64,000 nt of DNA from Streptomyces barkulensis (GTDB taxonomy: Bacteria; Actinomycetota; Actinomycetes; Streptomycetales; Streptomycetaceae). A program made the position numbers and the translations under genes. Under the pieces are notes generated by a model. It was given only the letters and a program-made list of their open reading frames with translations, was not told where the DNA came from and made no database searches. Every line of letters starts with the position of its first letter. Position 1 is the first letter of the stretch. Positions 33,067 to 40,817 of the stretch are shown one piece after another. The stretch is taken from NCBI RefSeq assembly GCF_002843305.1, contig NZ_PGSG01000115.1, positions 1 through 64,000 on the forward strand, given 5' to 3'.

Positions 33067-35943
33067 CTACTCCGCGTCGGCCGCCGCGGTGTTCCGGGCG
33101 GTCGTCTTCTTCGCGGCGGTCTTCTTGGCCGTCGTCTTCTTGGCAGCGGTCTTCTTGGCCGCTGCCTTCTTCGCGGTGGTCTTCTTCGCGGTGGTCTTCT
33201 TGGCGGTGGTCTTCTTGGCGGTCTTCTTGGCGGTCTTCTTCGCCGGCCCCTTGGCGCGCTTCTCCGCCAGCAGTTCGTACGCGCGCTCCGGTGTGATCGT
33301 CTCCACGTCGTCGTCGCGGCGCAGTGTGGCGTTGGTCTCGCCGTCGGTGACGTAGGGGCCGAAGCGGCCGTCCTTGACCACCACCGGGCGCTCGCTGGCC
33401 GGGTCGGTGCCCAACTCCTTCAGCGGCGGCTTGGCCGCGGCCCGGCCGCGCTGCTTGGGCTGGGCGTAGATCGCCAGCGCCTCGTCCAGGGTGATGGCGA
33501 AGATCTGCTCCTCGCTCTGGAGCGAGCGGGAGTCGGTCCCCTTCTTCAGGTACGGCCCGTAGCGGCCGTTCTGCGCGGTGATCTCCTGGCCGCTGTCGGG
33601 GTCGGTGCCGACCACGCGCGGCAGGGAGAGCAGCTTCAGCGCGTCGTCGAGGGTGACGGTGTCCAGGGACATCGACTTCAGCAGCGATGCCGTGCGCGGC
33701 TTGACGGCGTTCTTGCCGGTCTTCGGGGTGCCCTCGGGCAGCACCTCGGTGACGTACGGCCCGTAGCGGCCGTCCTTGGCCACGATGGGGCGGCCCGTCT
33801 CCGGGTCGGTGCCCAGCTCGAACTCGCCGCTGGGCTTGGCCAGCAGCTCCCGGGCGTACTCCGCCGTCAGCTCGTCCGGCGGCAGGTCGGCGGGCACGTC
33901 GGCGCGGCGGCCGGTCTCGCCCTCGGCGGCCGGCGGCTCCTCGACGTAGGGGCCGTAGCGGCCCACCCGCAGCACGATGCCCTCCCCGACGGGGAAGGAG
34001 GAGACGCCCCGGGCGTCGATCGCGCCGAGGTCGGAGACCAGCTCCTTCAGTCCGCCGAGGTGGTCGCCGTCGCCGTTCCCGGCCGCCGCGGCGGCGGTGC
34101 CCTCGGCGCCCGGCTCGTCGGTGCCGAAGTAGAAGCGGCGCAGCCACGGCACGGCCTCGGCCTCGCCGGCGGCGATGCGGTCGAGGTCGTCCTCCATCTT
34201 GGCGGTGAAGTCGTAGTCGACCAGGCGGCCGAAGTGCTTCTCCAGCAGGCCGACGACGGCGAAGGAGAGGAAGGAGGGGACGAGCGCGGTGCCCTTCTTG
34301 AAGACGTATCCGCGGTCGAGGATGGTGCTGATGATCGACGCGTAGGTGGAGGGGCGACCGATCTCGCGCTCCTCCAGCTCCTTGACCAGCGTGGCCTCGG
34401 TGTAGCGGGCCGGGGGCTTGGTGGCGTGGCCGTCCGCGGACATCGCGGTGGCGGTCAGCGGGTCGCCCTCCTCGACGCGCGGCAGACGGCGCTCGCGGTC
34501 GTCGAGGTCGGCGCCGGGGTCGTCGGCGCCCTCGACGTAGGCCTTGAGGAAGCCGTGGAAGGTGATGACCTTGCCGGAGGCGCTGAACTCGGCGTCCCGG
34601 CCGTCCGTACCGCGACCGCCGACCTTGACCGTGACGGACTGCCCGGTGGCGTCCTTCATCTGGGAGGCGACCGTCCGCTTCCAGATCAGCTCGTACAGCC
34701 TGAACTGGTCGCCGGTCAGGCCCGTCTCGGCGGGGGTGCGGAAGCGGTCGCCGGAGGGGCGGATCGCCTCGTGGGCCTCCTGCGCGTTCTTGACCTTGCT
34801 CGCGTAGGTGCGGGGGCGCTCGGGCAGGTAGTCGGCGCCGTAGAGCTGGGTGACCTGGGCGCGGGCGGCGGCGACGGCGGTGTCGGACAGGGTGGTGGAG
34901 TCCGTGCGCATGTAGGTGATGAAGCCGTTCTCGTACAGCTTCTGCGCCACCTGCATGGTCACCTTCGCACCGAAGCCGAGCTTGCGGCTGGCCTCCTGCT
35001 GGAGGGTGGTCGTGCGGAAGGGGGCGTACGGCGAGCGGCGGTACGGCTTGGACTCCACCGAGCGGACGGCGAAGTCGGCGCCCTCCAGGGCGGCGGCCAG
35101 CGCGCGGGCGGCGGCCTCGTCCAGGTGCAGGACGTTCCCCTTGTCGCCGGAGCCGGAGCCGGAGCCGCCCTTGAGCCGCCCGTCGGGGCCGAAGTCGCGG
35201 CCCTGGGCGACGCGGCGGCCGTCCACGGCGCTCAGCCGGGCGGTGAGGGAGGCCGGGTCGGCGGCGTCGCCGGAGCGACCGGTGGCGAAGGTGCCGGTCA
35301 GGTCCCAGTACTCGGCGGAGCGGAAGGCGATGCGCTCGCGCTCGCGCTCGACGACCAGGCGGGTGGCGACGGACTGCACACGGCCCGCCGACAGGCGCGG
35401 CATGACCTTCTTCCACAGCACCGGGGAGACCTCGTAGCCGTAGAGCCGGTCGAGGATGCGGCGGGTCTCCTGGGCGTCGACCAGACGCTGGTTCAGCTCG
35501 CGGGTGTTGGAGACGGCGGCCCGGATGGCGTCCTTGGTGATCTCGTTGAAGACCATCCGGCGCACCGGGACCTTGGGCCTGAGCACCTCCTGGAGGTGCC
35601 AGGCGATGGCCTCGCCCTCGCGGTCCTCATCGGTGGCCAGGAACAGCTCGTCGGACTCCGCCAGGAGCTGCTTGAGCTTCTTGACCTGGTCCCTCTTGTC
35701 GCTGTTGACGACGTAGAGCGGCTCGAAGTCGTGGTCGACGTTGACGCCGAGCCGGGCCCAGGACTCGCCCTTGTACTTGGCGGGGACCTCGGCGGCTCCG
35801 TTCGGCAGGTCGCGGATGTGCCCGACGCTGGCCTCGACCACGTAGCCAGGACCGAGGTAGCCCTTGATCGTCTTGGCCTTGGCCGGCGACTCGACGATCA
35901 CGAGTCGGCGCCCGCCGTCTGCGGTCTTGCTGGTCGGGGACAA
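33067..35943 (-). CDS. topA: DNA topoisomerase I
   Basis: A 958-residue type IA topoisomerase that relaxes negative supercoils. The Toprim domain starts VIVESPAKAKTIKGYLG (about residues 14-30) with the acidic DEDREGEAIAWHL (about 110-122). The active site is FITYMRTDSTT (Tyr about 342). Instead of zinc fingers the C-terminus has five repeats of the form GTDPxxGxPIVxKDGRYGPYV (about 640-880), then a Lys/Ala/Thr tail built of AKKTTAKKT units (33080-33245). Such basic tails are reported to raise processivity in Streptomyces TopA. In S. coelicolor its promoter responds to supercoiling. Confidence 0.95.
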   Translation of the reverse strand: MSPTSKTADGGRRLVIVESPAKAKTIKGYLGPGYVVEASVGHIRDLPNGAAEVPAKYKGESWARLGVNVDHDFEPLYVVNSDKRDQVKKLKQLLAESDELFLATDEDREGEAIAWHLQEVLRPKVPVRRMVFNEITKDAIRAAVSNTRELNQRLVDAQETRRILDRLYGYEVSPVLWKKVMPRLSAGRVQSVATRLVVERERERIAFRSAEYWDLTGTFATGRSGDAADPASLTARLSAVDGRRVAQGRDFGPDGRLKGGSGSGSGDKGNVLHLDEAAARALAAALEGADFAVRSVESKPYRRSPYAPFRTTTLQQEASRKLGFGAKVTMQVAQKLYENGFITYMRTDSTTLSDTAVAAARAQVTQLYGADYLPERPRTYASKVKNAQEAHEAIRPSGDRFRTPAETGLTGDQFRLYELIWKRTVASQMKDATGQSVTVKVGGRGTDGRDAEFSASGKVITFHGFLKAYVEGADDPGADLDDRERRLPRVEEGDPLTATAMSADGHATKPPARYTEATLVKELEEREIGRPSTYASIISTILDRGYVFKKGTALVPSFLSFAVVGLLEKHFGRLVDYDFTAKMEDDLDRIAAGEAEAVPWLRRFYFGTDEPGAEGTAAAAAGNGDGDHLGGLKELVSDLGAIDARGVSSFPVGEGIVLRVGRYGPYVEEPPAAEGETGRRADVPADLPPDELTAEYARELLAKPSGEFELGTDPETGRPIVAKDGRYGPYVTEVLPEGTPKTGKNAVKPRTASLLKSMSLDTVTLDDALKLLSLPRVVGTDPDSGQEITAQNGRYGPYLKKGTDSRSLQSEEQIFAITLDEALAIYAQPKQRGRAAAKPPLKELGTDPASERPVVVKDGRFGPYVTDGETNATLRRDDDVETITPERAYELLAEKRAKGPAKKTAKKTAKKTTAKKTTAKKTTAKKAAAKKTAAKKTTAKKTAAKKTTARNTAAADAE

Positions 35944-36355
35944 CTTCTTCTCGCTCTTCTCCGGTCGGTGATCCCGCTTCGTCGGGTCGGTCTGCTCTCG
36001 GCGTGTTTCACGCTTTCGTGCGGCTGCGCTCTCGCTGCGGAGTGTGACGGTACCTCCCGCCCCCGTGTCAAACGGGAAAAGTCCACAACGCCACTCGAAC
36101 GGTAACCCGATGAGATAACCATCTCCCCGGGTTCACCGGATTCACCGGATTCACCGGATCCGCCGTCCGGATCCCGGCGCCGTGCCCGCCGGAGCGCGGC
36201 GATGGGCGGGTGTCCGGGCCTCCGGGCCGTCCGGCGGAGCCTTCACCGCTCGGTTACTCGAACGGTAACCCGGCGGCCGCCATTCCTGCGCCCCCGCACC
36301 GGCTGGCAAGATGTGGCCGTCTGTCCGTCCCAGCCACACATCGGGGGAACTTCCC
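35944..36355. promoter_or_regulatory. divergent topA / TM2 control region with repeats
   Basis: No gene is seen. ACTCGAACGGTAACCCG occurs as an exact 17-bp direct repeat at 36093-36109 and 36256-36272; the second copy is part of the inverted repeat GGTTAC-TCGAACG-GTAACC. TTCACCGGA is repeated in tandem three times at about 36129-36155. The first 17-mer is 150 bp upstream of topA, the second 84 bp upstream of the TM2 gene, so one regulator could act on both. Confidence 0.65.
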
Positions 36356-36829
36356 ATGTCCGACCCCAGCTCGCAGAACCCGTACGGCCACCCCCAGCAG
36401 CCGCAGAACAACCCCTACGCCGAGCAGCCGGGCCAGCCCGGCCAGCCCGGTCAGCCCGCGTACGGCTACCCGCAGCAGCCGGGCCAGCCCGGGTACGGCT
36501 ACCCCCAGCAGCCCGGCCAGCCGGAGTACGGCTACCCGCAGCAGACCCCGCCGCCCGCACCGGGCGGCTACACCGGTGACCCGAACGCCCCGTACGGCTA
36601 CGACCCCTACGGCCGCCCGTACTCCGACAAGTCCAAGGTCGTGGCGGGTGTCCTCTCCCTCTTCCTGGGTGGCTTCGGCATCGGGCGTTTCTACACCGGT
36701 CACACCGGTCTGGCCCTCGGCCAGCTGTTCACCTGCGGCGGCTGCGGCGTCTGGTCGCTGATCGACGGGATCATGCTGCTCACCCAGGACAGCCCCACGG
36801 ACGCGCAGGGCCGCGTGCTGCGGAGCTGA
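36356..36829 (+). CDS. TM2-domain membrane protein with Pro/Gln/Tyr repeats
   Basis: A 157-residue protein. The first 85 residues are low-complexity with four-fold GYPQQPGQP-type repeats. A TM2 domain follows: KVVAGVLSLFLGGFGIGRFYTGH (residues about 88-110) and a second hydrophobic segment with the DGI motif SLIDGIMLL (about 133-141). TM2 proteins are small two-span membrane proteins of unclear role. ATG 36356 has GGGGGA upstream. The stop overlaps the DUF2752 start. A shorter paralogue is encoded at 37575. Confidence 0.85.
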   Translation: MSDPSSQNPYGHPQQPQNNPYAEQPGQPGQPGQPAYGYPQQPGQPGYGYPQQPGQPEYGYPQQTPPPAPGGYTGDPNAPYGYDPYGRPYSDKSKVVAGVLSLFLGGFGIGRFYTGHTGLALGQLFTCGGCGVWSLIDGIMLLTQDSPTDAQGRVLRS

Positions 36830-37350
36830 TGAGTGCGATGACCATGGTGTCCGGGAGGACGGAAACGGAAACGGAAACAGAAACGGAAGAGGCTAGAGGA
36901 GCGGAAGGGACCGCGGGGACGGACGGGAGCCGGGGCGCCGGGGTGTTCTCCCGTGCCGTGCGCACCCTGCGCACACACCCCGCCGCGCCGCCGCTGGGCG
37001 CGCTCGCGGCCGGACTGGCCGGTGCGGTCTACCTGTGGGGGACCAACCCGCACCAGGCCGGGCAGTGGCTGCCGCGCTGCCCGTTCAACGTGGTGACCGG
37101 GCTGCTGTGTCCGGCGTGCGGCGGCACCCGCATGACGTACGACCTGATGCACGGGGACGTCGTCGCGGCCTTCCACGACAACGCCCTGCTGTTGACCCTC
37201 GGCGTCCCGGCCGCCGCGTACTTCGGCGGGCGCTGGCTGGTGGAGGGGCTGCTCGGGCGCCGCTACCGGCCGAAGCTGGGGAAGGTCGGCACGGCGGTGG
37301 TGCTGGGGACGGCCGTGGCGTGGGCGGTGGTGCGCAACCTGGTCGGCTGA
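36829..37350 (+). CDS. DUF2752 membrane protein
   Basis: A 173-residue protein with an acidic Thr/Glu repeat at the start (TETETETE) and three likely membrane segments (about 55-75, 115-135 and 150-170). The DUF2752 signature PCPFNVVTGLLCPACGGTRM-like stretch is seen at about 82-101, with the CPACGGTR core. The ATG overlaps the TM2 stop (ATGA), so the two membrane proteins are coupled and may act together. DUF2752 is often next to TM2 genes in actinobacteria. Function unknown. Confidence 0.85.
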   Translation: MSAMTMVSGRTETETETETEEARGAEGTAGTDGSRGAGVFSRAVRTLRTHPAAPPLGALAAGLAGAVYLWGTNPHQAGQWLPRCPFNVVTGLLCPACGGTRMTYDLMHGDVVAAFHDNALLLTLGVPAAAYFGGRWLVEGLLGRRYRPKLGKVGTAVVLGTAVAWAVVRNLVG

Positions 37351-37393
37351 GCCCGGCCGGCGGCCTCCGCCGGCTGCCCACCGTCTGCGGGAA

Positions 37394-37408
37394 GTCCGGA
37401 TGCCGGAC
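37394..37408 (+). terminator. short hairpin after the DUF2752 gene
   Basis: GTCCGG-ATG-CCGGAC, flanked by CTGCGGGAA and TTTTCGCAG that extend the stem. A likely end for the TM2/DUF2752 transcript. Confidence 0.5.
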
Positions 37409-37574
37409 GTTTTCGCAGGTAAGTGACGTGCCGTCGGATCACTGTTCGATCACGACCTCGGATTCGCCGCAACCTTCGCCGGGTCTCGGCGGTCTGGGAT
37501 TCCGCCACGGTGCGTCTGGTACATGACATCAGCGGCCGTGGCGTGTCCCCATCTGAAGCACGAAGGAGCCACCC

Positions 37575-37820
37575 ATGGCGTTCTCCGGTACCGCGCCCAA
37601 CGGCCAGCCGTACTCCGACAAGTCCAAGATCACCGCTGGTCTGCTGCAGATCTTCCTGGGTGGCCTGGGTATCGGCCGTTTCTACACCGGCCACACCGGC
37701 ATGGCGGTCGCACAGCTGCTGACCTGCGGCGGTCTGGGCTTCTGGTCGCTGATCGACGGAATCCTCTTCCTCACCAGCAACGACCGCACCGACAAGCAGG
37801 GCCGCGTCCTGCGCGGCTGA
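37575..37820 (+). CDS. TM2-domain membrane protein, short paralogue
   Basis: An 81-residue TM2 protein almost identical over its domain to the C-terminal half of the protein at 36356: YSDKSKITAGLLQIFLGGLG (residues 13-32) and SLIDGILFLTSN near residue 60. It lacks the Pro/Gln repeat. A clear AAGGAG lies eight bases before the ATG. Tandem TM2 genes probably arose by duplication of the domain. The role is unknown; membrane assembly with the DUF2752 protein is possible. Confidence 0.85.
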   Translation: MAFSGTAPNGQPYSDKSKITAGLLQIFLGGLGIGRFYTGHTGMAVAQLLTCGGLGFWSLIDGILFLTSNDRTDKQGRVLRG

Positions 37821-37861
37821 CGGCCTGGTGGCGACCGGCGCCGTGAAGGCGCGCGCACCCC

Positions 37862-37901
37862 GGCGGCCCGTGCCTCCTGACGTCAGGAGGCACGGGCCGC
37901 C
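37862..37901. terminator. perfect 40-nt palindrome, bidirectional terminator
   Basis: Bases 37862-37881 pair exactly with 37882-37901, centred on TGACGTCA. A second hairpin, 11 bp with a CTGA loop, follows at 37904-37929. The pair sits between the plus-strand TM2 gene and the minus-strand membrane protein, so it can stop both. Confidence 0.9.
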
Positions 37902-37935
37902 CCCGCCCCGCTCCCTGAGGAGCGGGGCGGACGGT

Positions 37936-38133
37936 TCACAGGCGTGTGAACGTCCAGAGCCCGGCGGCCAGGAAGGCCGCACCGAACACCGAGGCGAGCA
38001 CGGCCGCGGTGACCTGCTCGGCCCCGTCGGCGACCGGCTCACGCAGTCGTACGCGCACCGAGGTCCACAGCAGCAGTCCGGCGCCGAACAGGGTGAAGGC
38101 CGCTCCGGCGAAGACGGCGGGTCCGCTTTCCAT
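37936..38133 (-). CDS. 65-residue two-span membrane protein
   Basis: A small hydrophobic protein: one membrane segment at about residues 6-25 (FAGAAFTLFGAGLLLWTS) and another at about 43-62 (VTAAVLASVFGAAFLAAGLW), with an acidic loop between. ATG 38133 lacks a good ribosome site and the frame is open upstream, so the start is uncertain. It lies downstream of the methyltransferase gene on the same strand and ends at the double hairpin. I do not recognise a family. Confidence 0.55.
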   Translation of the reverse strand: MESGPAVFAGAAFTLFGAGLLLWTSVRVRLREPVADGAEQVTAAVLASVFGAAFLAAGLWTFTRL

Positions 38134-38261
38134 GCGGAGCACGGTGGCACCCGCGGGGATCGCGGCGGAGAACGCCGGGTGAACGCCGTTCGGACAGCCG
38201 GGCGAGCTCCGGCCAAACATCCGGTCCGCCCGCCCCGGCGGTTCCGTACCGCCCCCGCCCC

Positions 38262-39848
38262 CTACTCCTCCCCCGCGGGCAGCAGGAAGCCCTGCTCGAC
38301 CAGGAGGCGGATGGACTCCGGGGTGCGGTCGCGCAGCCCCACCGGGTCCTCGCCGAGGAGCTGGGCGATGGCGTCGACGATGCGGCCGGCCGGAAGCGAT
38401 CCGTCGCACACGCCGGCGAAGCCCGCGCCGACCGTGTCCACCCTCGTCGCGCGCCGCATGCCGCGGTTCTGACGGAGCACCACGTACTCCGGGTCGTCCG
38501 CGCCGGGCCTGCCGATCTGTTCCTGGGCGACCTCGTCGGCCAGCACGAAGTGGGTGGCGAGCAGGGCCGCGTCGTCCGCGGTGCGCAGGAAGTCCCGGCG
38601 CTCGAAGTGGGCACGCACCTCCTCGCCGAGCGGCTGCTCCACCGGGTGCGGCCACTCCTCGACGGTGACCGAAGGGTGCCGCGCGCCCGACTTGCGCAGG
38701 GTGATCCAGCCGAAGCCGACACCGGTGGTGCCGCCGGCCTCGAACTCCTCCAGCCAGGCGTCGTAGTGCGCTGCGTACGCGGCCGGGTCGCCCAGGTGCT
38801 CGCCGGCGTCGCGCAGCCACAGCTCGGCGTACTGGGCGATGTCCTGCACCTCACGCTGCACGATCCAGGCGTCGCAGCCCTCCGGCACCCAGGAGGCCAG
38901 CCGCTCGCTCCAGTCCCGGCCCTCGATGTGCCGCCAGTTGGCCAGCAGCTGGCAGTAGCCGCCGTCGGCGAGGTGGGCGGCGGAGCGCCCGACGAGGGTG
39001 CGGCACAGGTCGTCGCCGCCCATGCCGCCGTCGCGGTAGGTCAGACGGGTGCCGTCCGCCGCACGGGGGGAGATGACGAAGGGCGGGTTGGAGACGATCA
39101 GGTCGTAGGGCGCCTCGCCCTCGACCGGCTCGAAGAGGGAGCCCTCGCGCAGCTCGGCCTCGGGCGCTCCGGAGAGGGCGAGGGTGAGCCGGGCCAGGCG
39201 CAGGGCGCGGGGGTTGAGGTCGGTGGCGGTGACGGAGCCGGCGTGCCGGGCGGCGTGCAGGGCCTGGACGCCGGAGCCGGTGCCCAGGTCCAGGGCGCGG
39301 GCCACGGGGGTGCGCACGGTGATGCCCGCCAGGGTCGTCGAGGCGCCGCCGACGCCGAGGACGAGCCGCGACCGGCCGGCCGTGCCCGCAGCCGGGCCCG
39401 TACCGGCGTCCTCGGCCGTACGGATGCCGCCGGCTCCGCCGACCGCGCAGCCGAGGTCGGAGACGATCCACCAGTTCAGCCCCTCCAGTCCGGCGTACGG
39501 GCGAACGTCCACGGTGGCGGATACGGCGTCGCCGTCTCCGCCCGCGTCCGTGCCGGCTCCGGTGTGGCGGCGCAGCCAGCCGTCGGTGAGCGCGTCGTCG
39601 GCCGGGAGCGCCGAGCGGGCCCGTTCGTACGGCACCGGCCGCTGGAGCAGGAACAGCCGCACCAGCGTCTCCAGCCGCCCGCCGCCGCGCGTGGCGCGCA
39701 GCGCGGGGACGGTCTCGTTGCGGGCCAGGGCCGCGTAGGCGGGGGCGCCGAGCAGTTCCAGCAGCCCGTCGGGGGTGAAGCCGGCGGCGAGGAAGGCATC
39801 GCGCAGCCGGGGGAGGGCGGGTCCGGGGGTGGGGAGGCGGTCACTCAC
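38262..39848 (-). CDS. SAM-dependent methyltransferase with NPPF motif
   Basis: A 528-residue protein. The N-terminal 150 residues are helical, with LRDAFLAAGFTPDGLLELLG at the start. A methyltransferase domain follows: motif I ALDLGTGSGVQALHAA (about residues 186-201), VTATDLNPRAL (about 208) and motif IV DLIVSNPPFVIS (about 250-261), the (N/D)PPF signature of HemK-, RlmG- and N6-adenine-type enzymes. The C-terminal 190 residues include FGWITLRK. The substrate is probably rRNA, a protein glutamine or DNA. It lies at the position of SCO3545 (recalled) between the TM2 genes and the lipoprotein. Confidence 0.85.
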   Translation of the reverse strand: MSDRLPTPGPALPRLRDAFLAAGFTPDGLLELLGAPAYAALARNETVPALRATRGGGRLETLVRLFLLQRPVPYERARSALPADDALTDGWLRRHTGAGTDAGGDGDAVSATVDVRPYAGLEGLNWWIVSDLGCAVGGAGGIRTAEDAGTGPAAGTAGRSRLVLGVGGASTTLAGITVRTPVARALDLGTGSGVQALHAARHAGSVTATDLNPRALRLARLTLALSGAPEAELREGSLFEPVEGEAPYDLIVSNPPFVISPRAADGTRLTYRDGGMGGDDLCRTLVGRSAAHLADGGYCQLLANWRHIEGRDWSERLASWVPEGCDAWIVQREVQDIAQYAELWLRDAGEHLGDPAAYAAHYDAWLEEFEAGGTTGVGFGWITLRKSGARHPSVTVEEWPHPVEQPLGEEVRAHFERRDFLRTADDAALLATHFVLADEVAQEQIGRPGADDPEYVVLRQNRGMRRATRVDTVGAGFAGVCDGSLPAGRIVDAIAQLLGEDPVGLRDRTPESIRLLVEQGFLLPAGEE

Positions 39849-40016
39849 CTCCCCATTGTCACGCGGAGCGCCCCGGCGTACGTAAGCCCCCGCGCGCCCC
39901 TGTTCCCGGGCTGCCTCCGGGGCCGCTTCCGGGGCTGTCCTCCGGCCTCTCCGGCTCCCCCGTTCCCTGCCTTCCGCCGCTGCCTTCCGCCGCCGCCCTC
40001 CGCTGACCGCTCTCCG

Positions 40017-40595
40017 CTACGCCGCCGAGGCGGACGGCGCCGGCGACGGCCTCCGGCAGCCCTTCTGACCCGCTATCGCCTCCTGGAGATCGCCCTGCCG
40101 GAACTCCCCCAGCGCCTTCTCCACCTCACCGAACTGCTTGGGGAGCTTGTCCATCTCCCCGGCGATGTCCTGCAGCCCGTCGGCGAACTCCGACCGGTCC
40201 TTCTCGTTCAGGGCCTCGGCCCGCTCGCGGAGGTCCGCGTACGTGGCCGACAGCGCGTCGAGCCGCTTGATCGCGTTCTTCTGGATCCGGGAGCCGTCCT
40301 CCAGCGGCGGGACGCCCGCCTTGCGCACGGCGGCGGACAGGGCCTTGTAGGCGGTGGAGAGGTCGCCGAAGGCCTCCACGTCGGTCTTCTTGACCTCCTT
40401 GGGGGCCTTGTCCCCCTCGGTGATCCGCGCGAGTGCCTGGTTGGCGCCGTCGATGGTCTTGTTCTGCTTCTGCAGCGAGCCGCAGTACTCCTGGGCCCAT
40501 CGCTCGGCCTTCTCGTTGCCCTCGTCGCCGCACCCGCTCAGGGCGAGCACGAGCACCGCGGTGCCGGACAGCGCGGCAGCAAGCTTCTTGTTCAC
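40017..40595 (-). CDS. small secreted lipoprotein
   Basis: A 192-residue lipoprotein. GTG 40595 starts NKKLAAALSGTAVLVLALSGCG, with lipobox LALSGC (Cys about residue 23). The mature part is highly charged and helical (Lys/Glu-rich, about 30-180), with no enzyme motif. GAAGGGATC precedes the start. The frame is open to 40781 but that part carries the hppA terminator stem and cannot be coding. It probably sits on the outer face of the membrane. Function unknown; S. coelicolor has a lipoprotein gene at this position. Confidence 0.8.
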   Translation of the reverse strand: MNKKLAAALSGTAVLVLALSGCGDEGNEKAERWAQEYCGSLQKQNKTIDGANQALARITEGDKAPKEVKKTDVEAFGDLSTAYKALSAAVRKAGVPPLEDGSRIQKNAIKRLDALSATYADLRERAEALNEKDRSEFADGLQDIAGEMDKLPKQFGEVEKALGEFRQGDLQEAIAGQKGCRRPSPAPSASAA

Positions 40596-40732
40596 TCCGG
40601 ATCGATCCCTTCGTGGGTGTTCGGCCCGGAACATACACGCAGGAGGTTCACCGGCCGCGGGCCGGCGGGGTGAATAAGTCATATATAAGGCTTGGATACC
40701 CATTTGCGTTGAGCGCATCTCACACGGCCCGC

Positions 40733-40790
40733 CCCCGGCGCATGGCGGTGGGCGGAGCCCTGGCGCTCCGCCCACCGCCATGCGCCGGGG
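40733..40790 (-). terminator. 26-bp perfect hairpin downstream of hppA
   Basis: Bases 40733-40758 pair perfectly with 40765-40790 around CCTGGC. It starts 28 bases past the hppA stop. The stem is exceptionally long for a terminator, and without a T-run it fits the Streptomyces type. Confidence 0.9.
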
Positions 40791-40817
40791 CTTCCGTACG
40801 AAGCCCCGCCGGACCCG

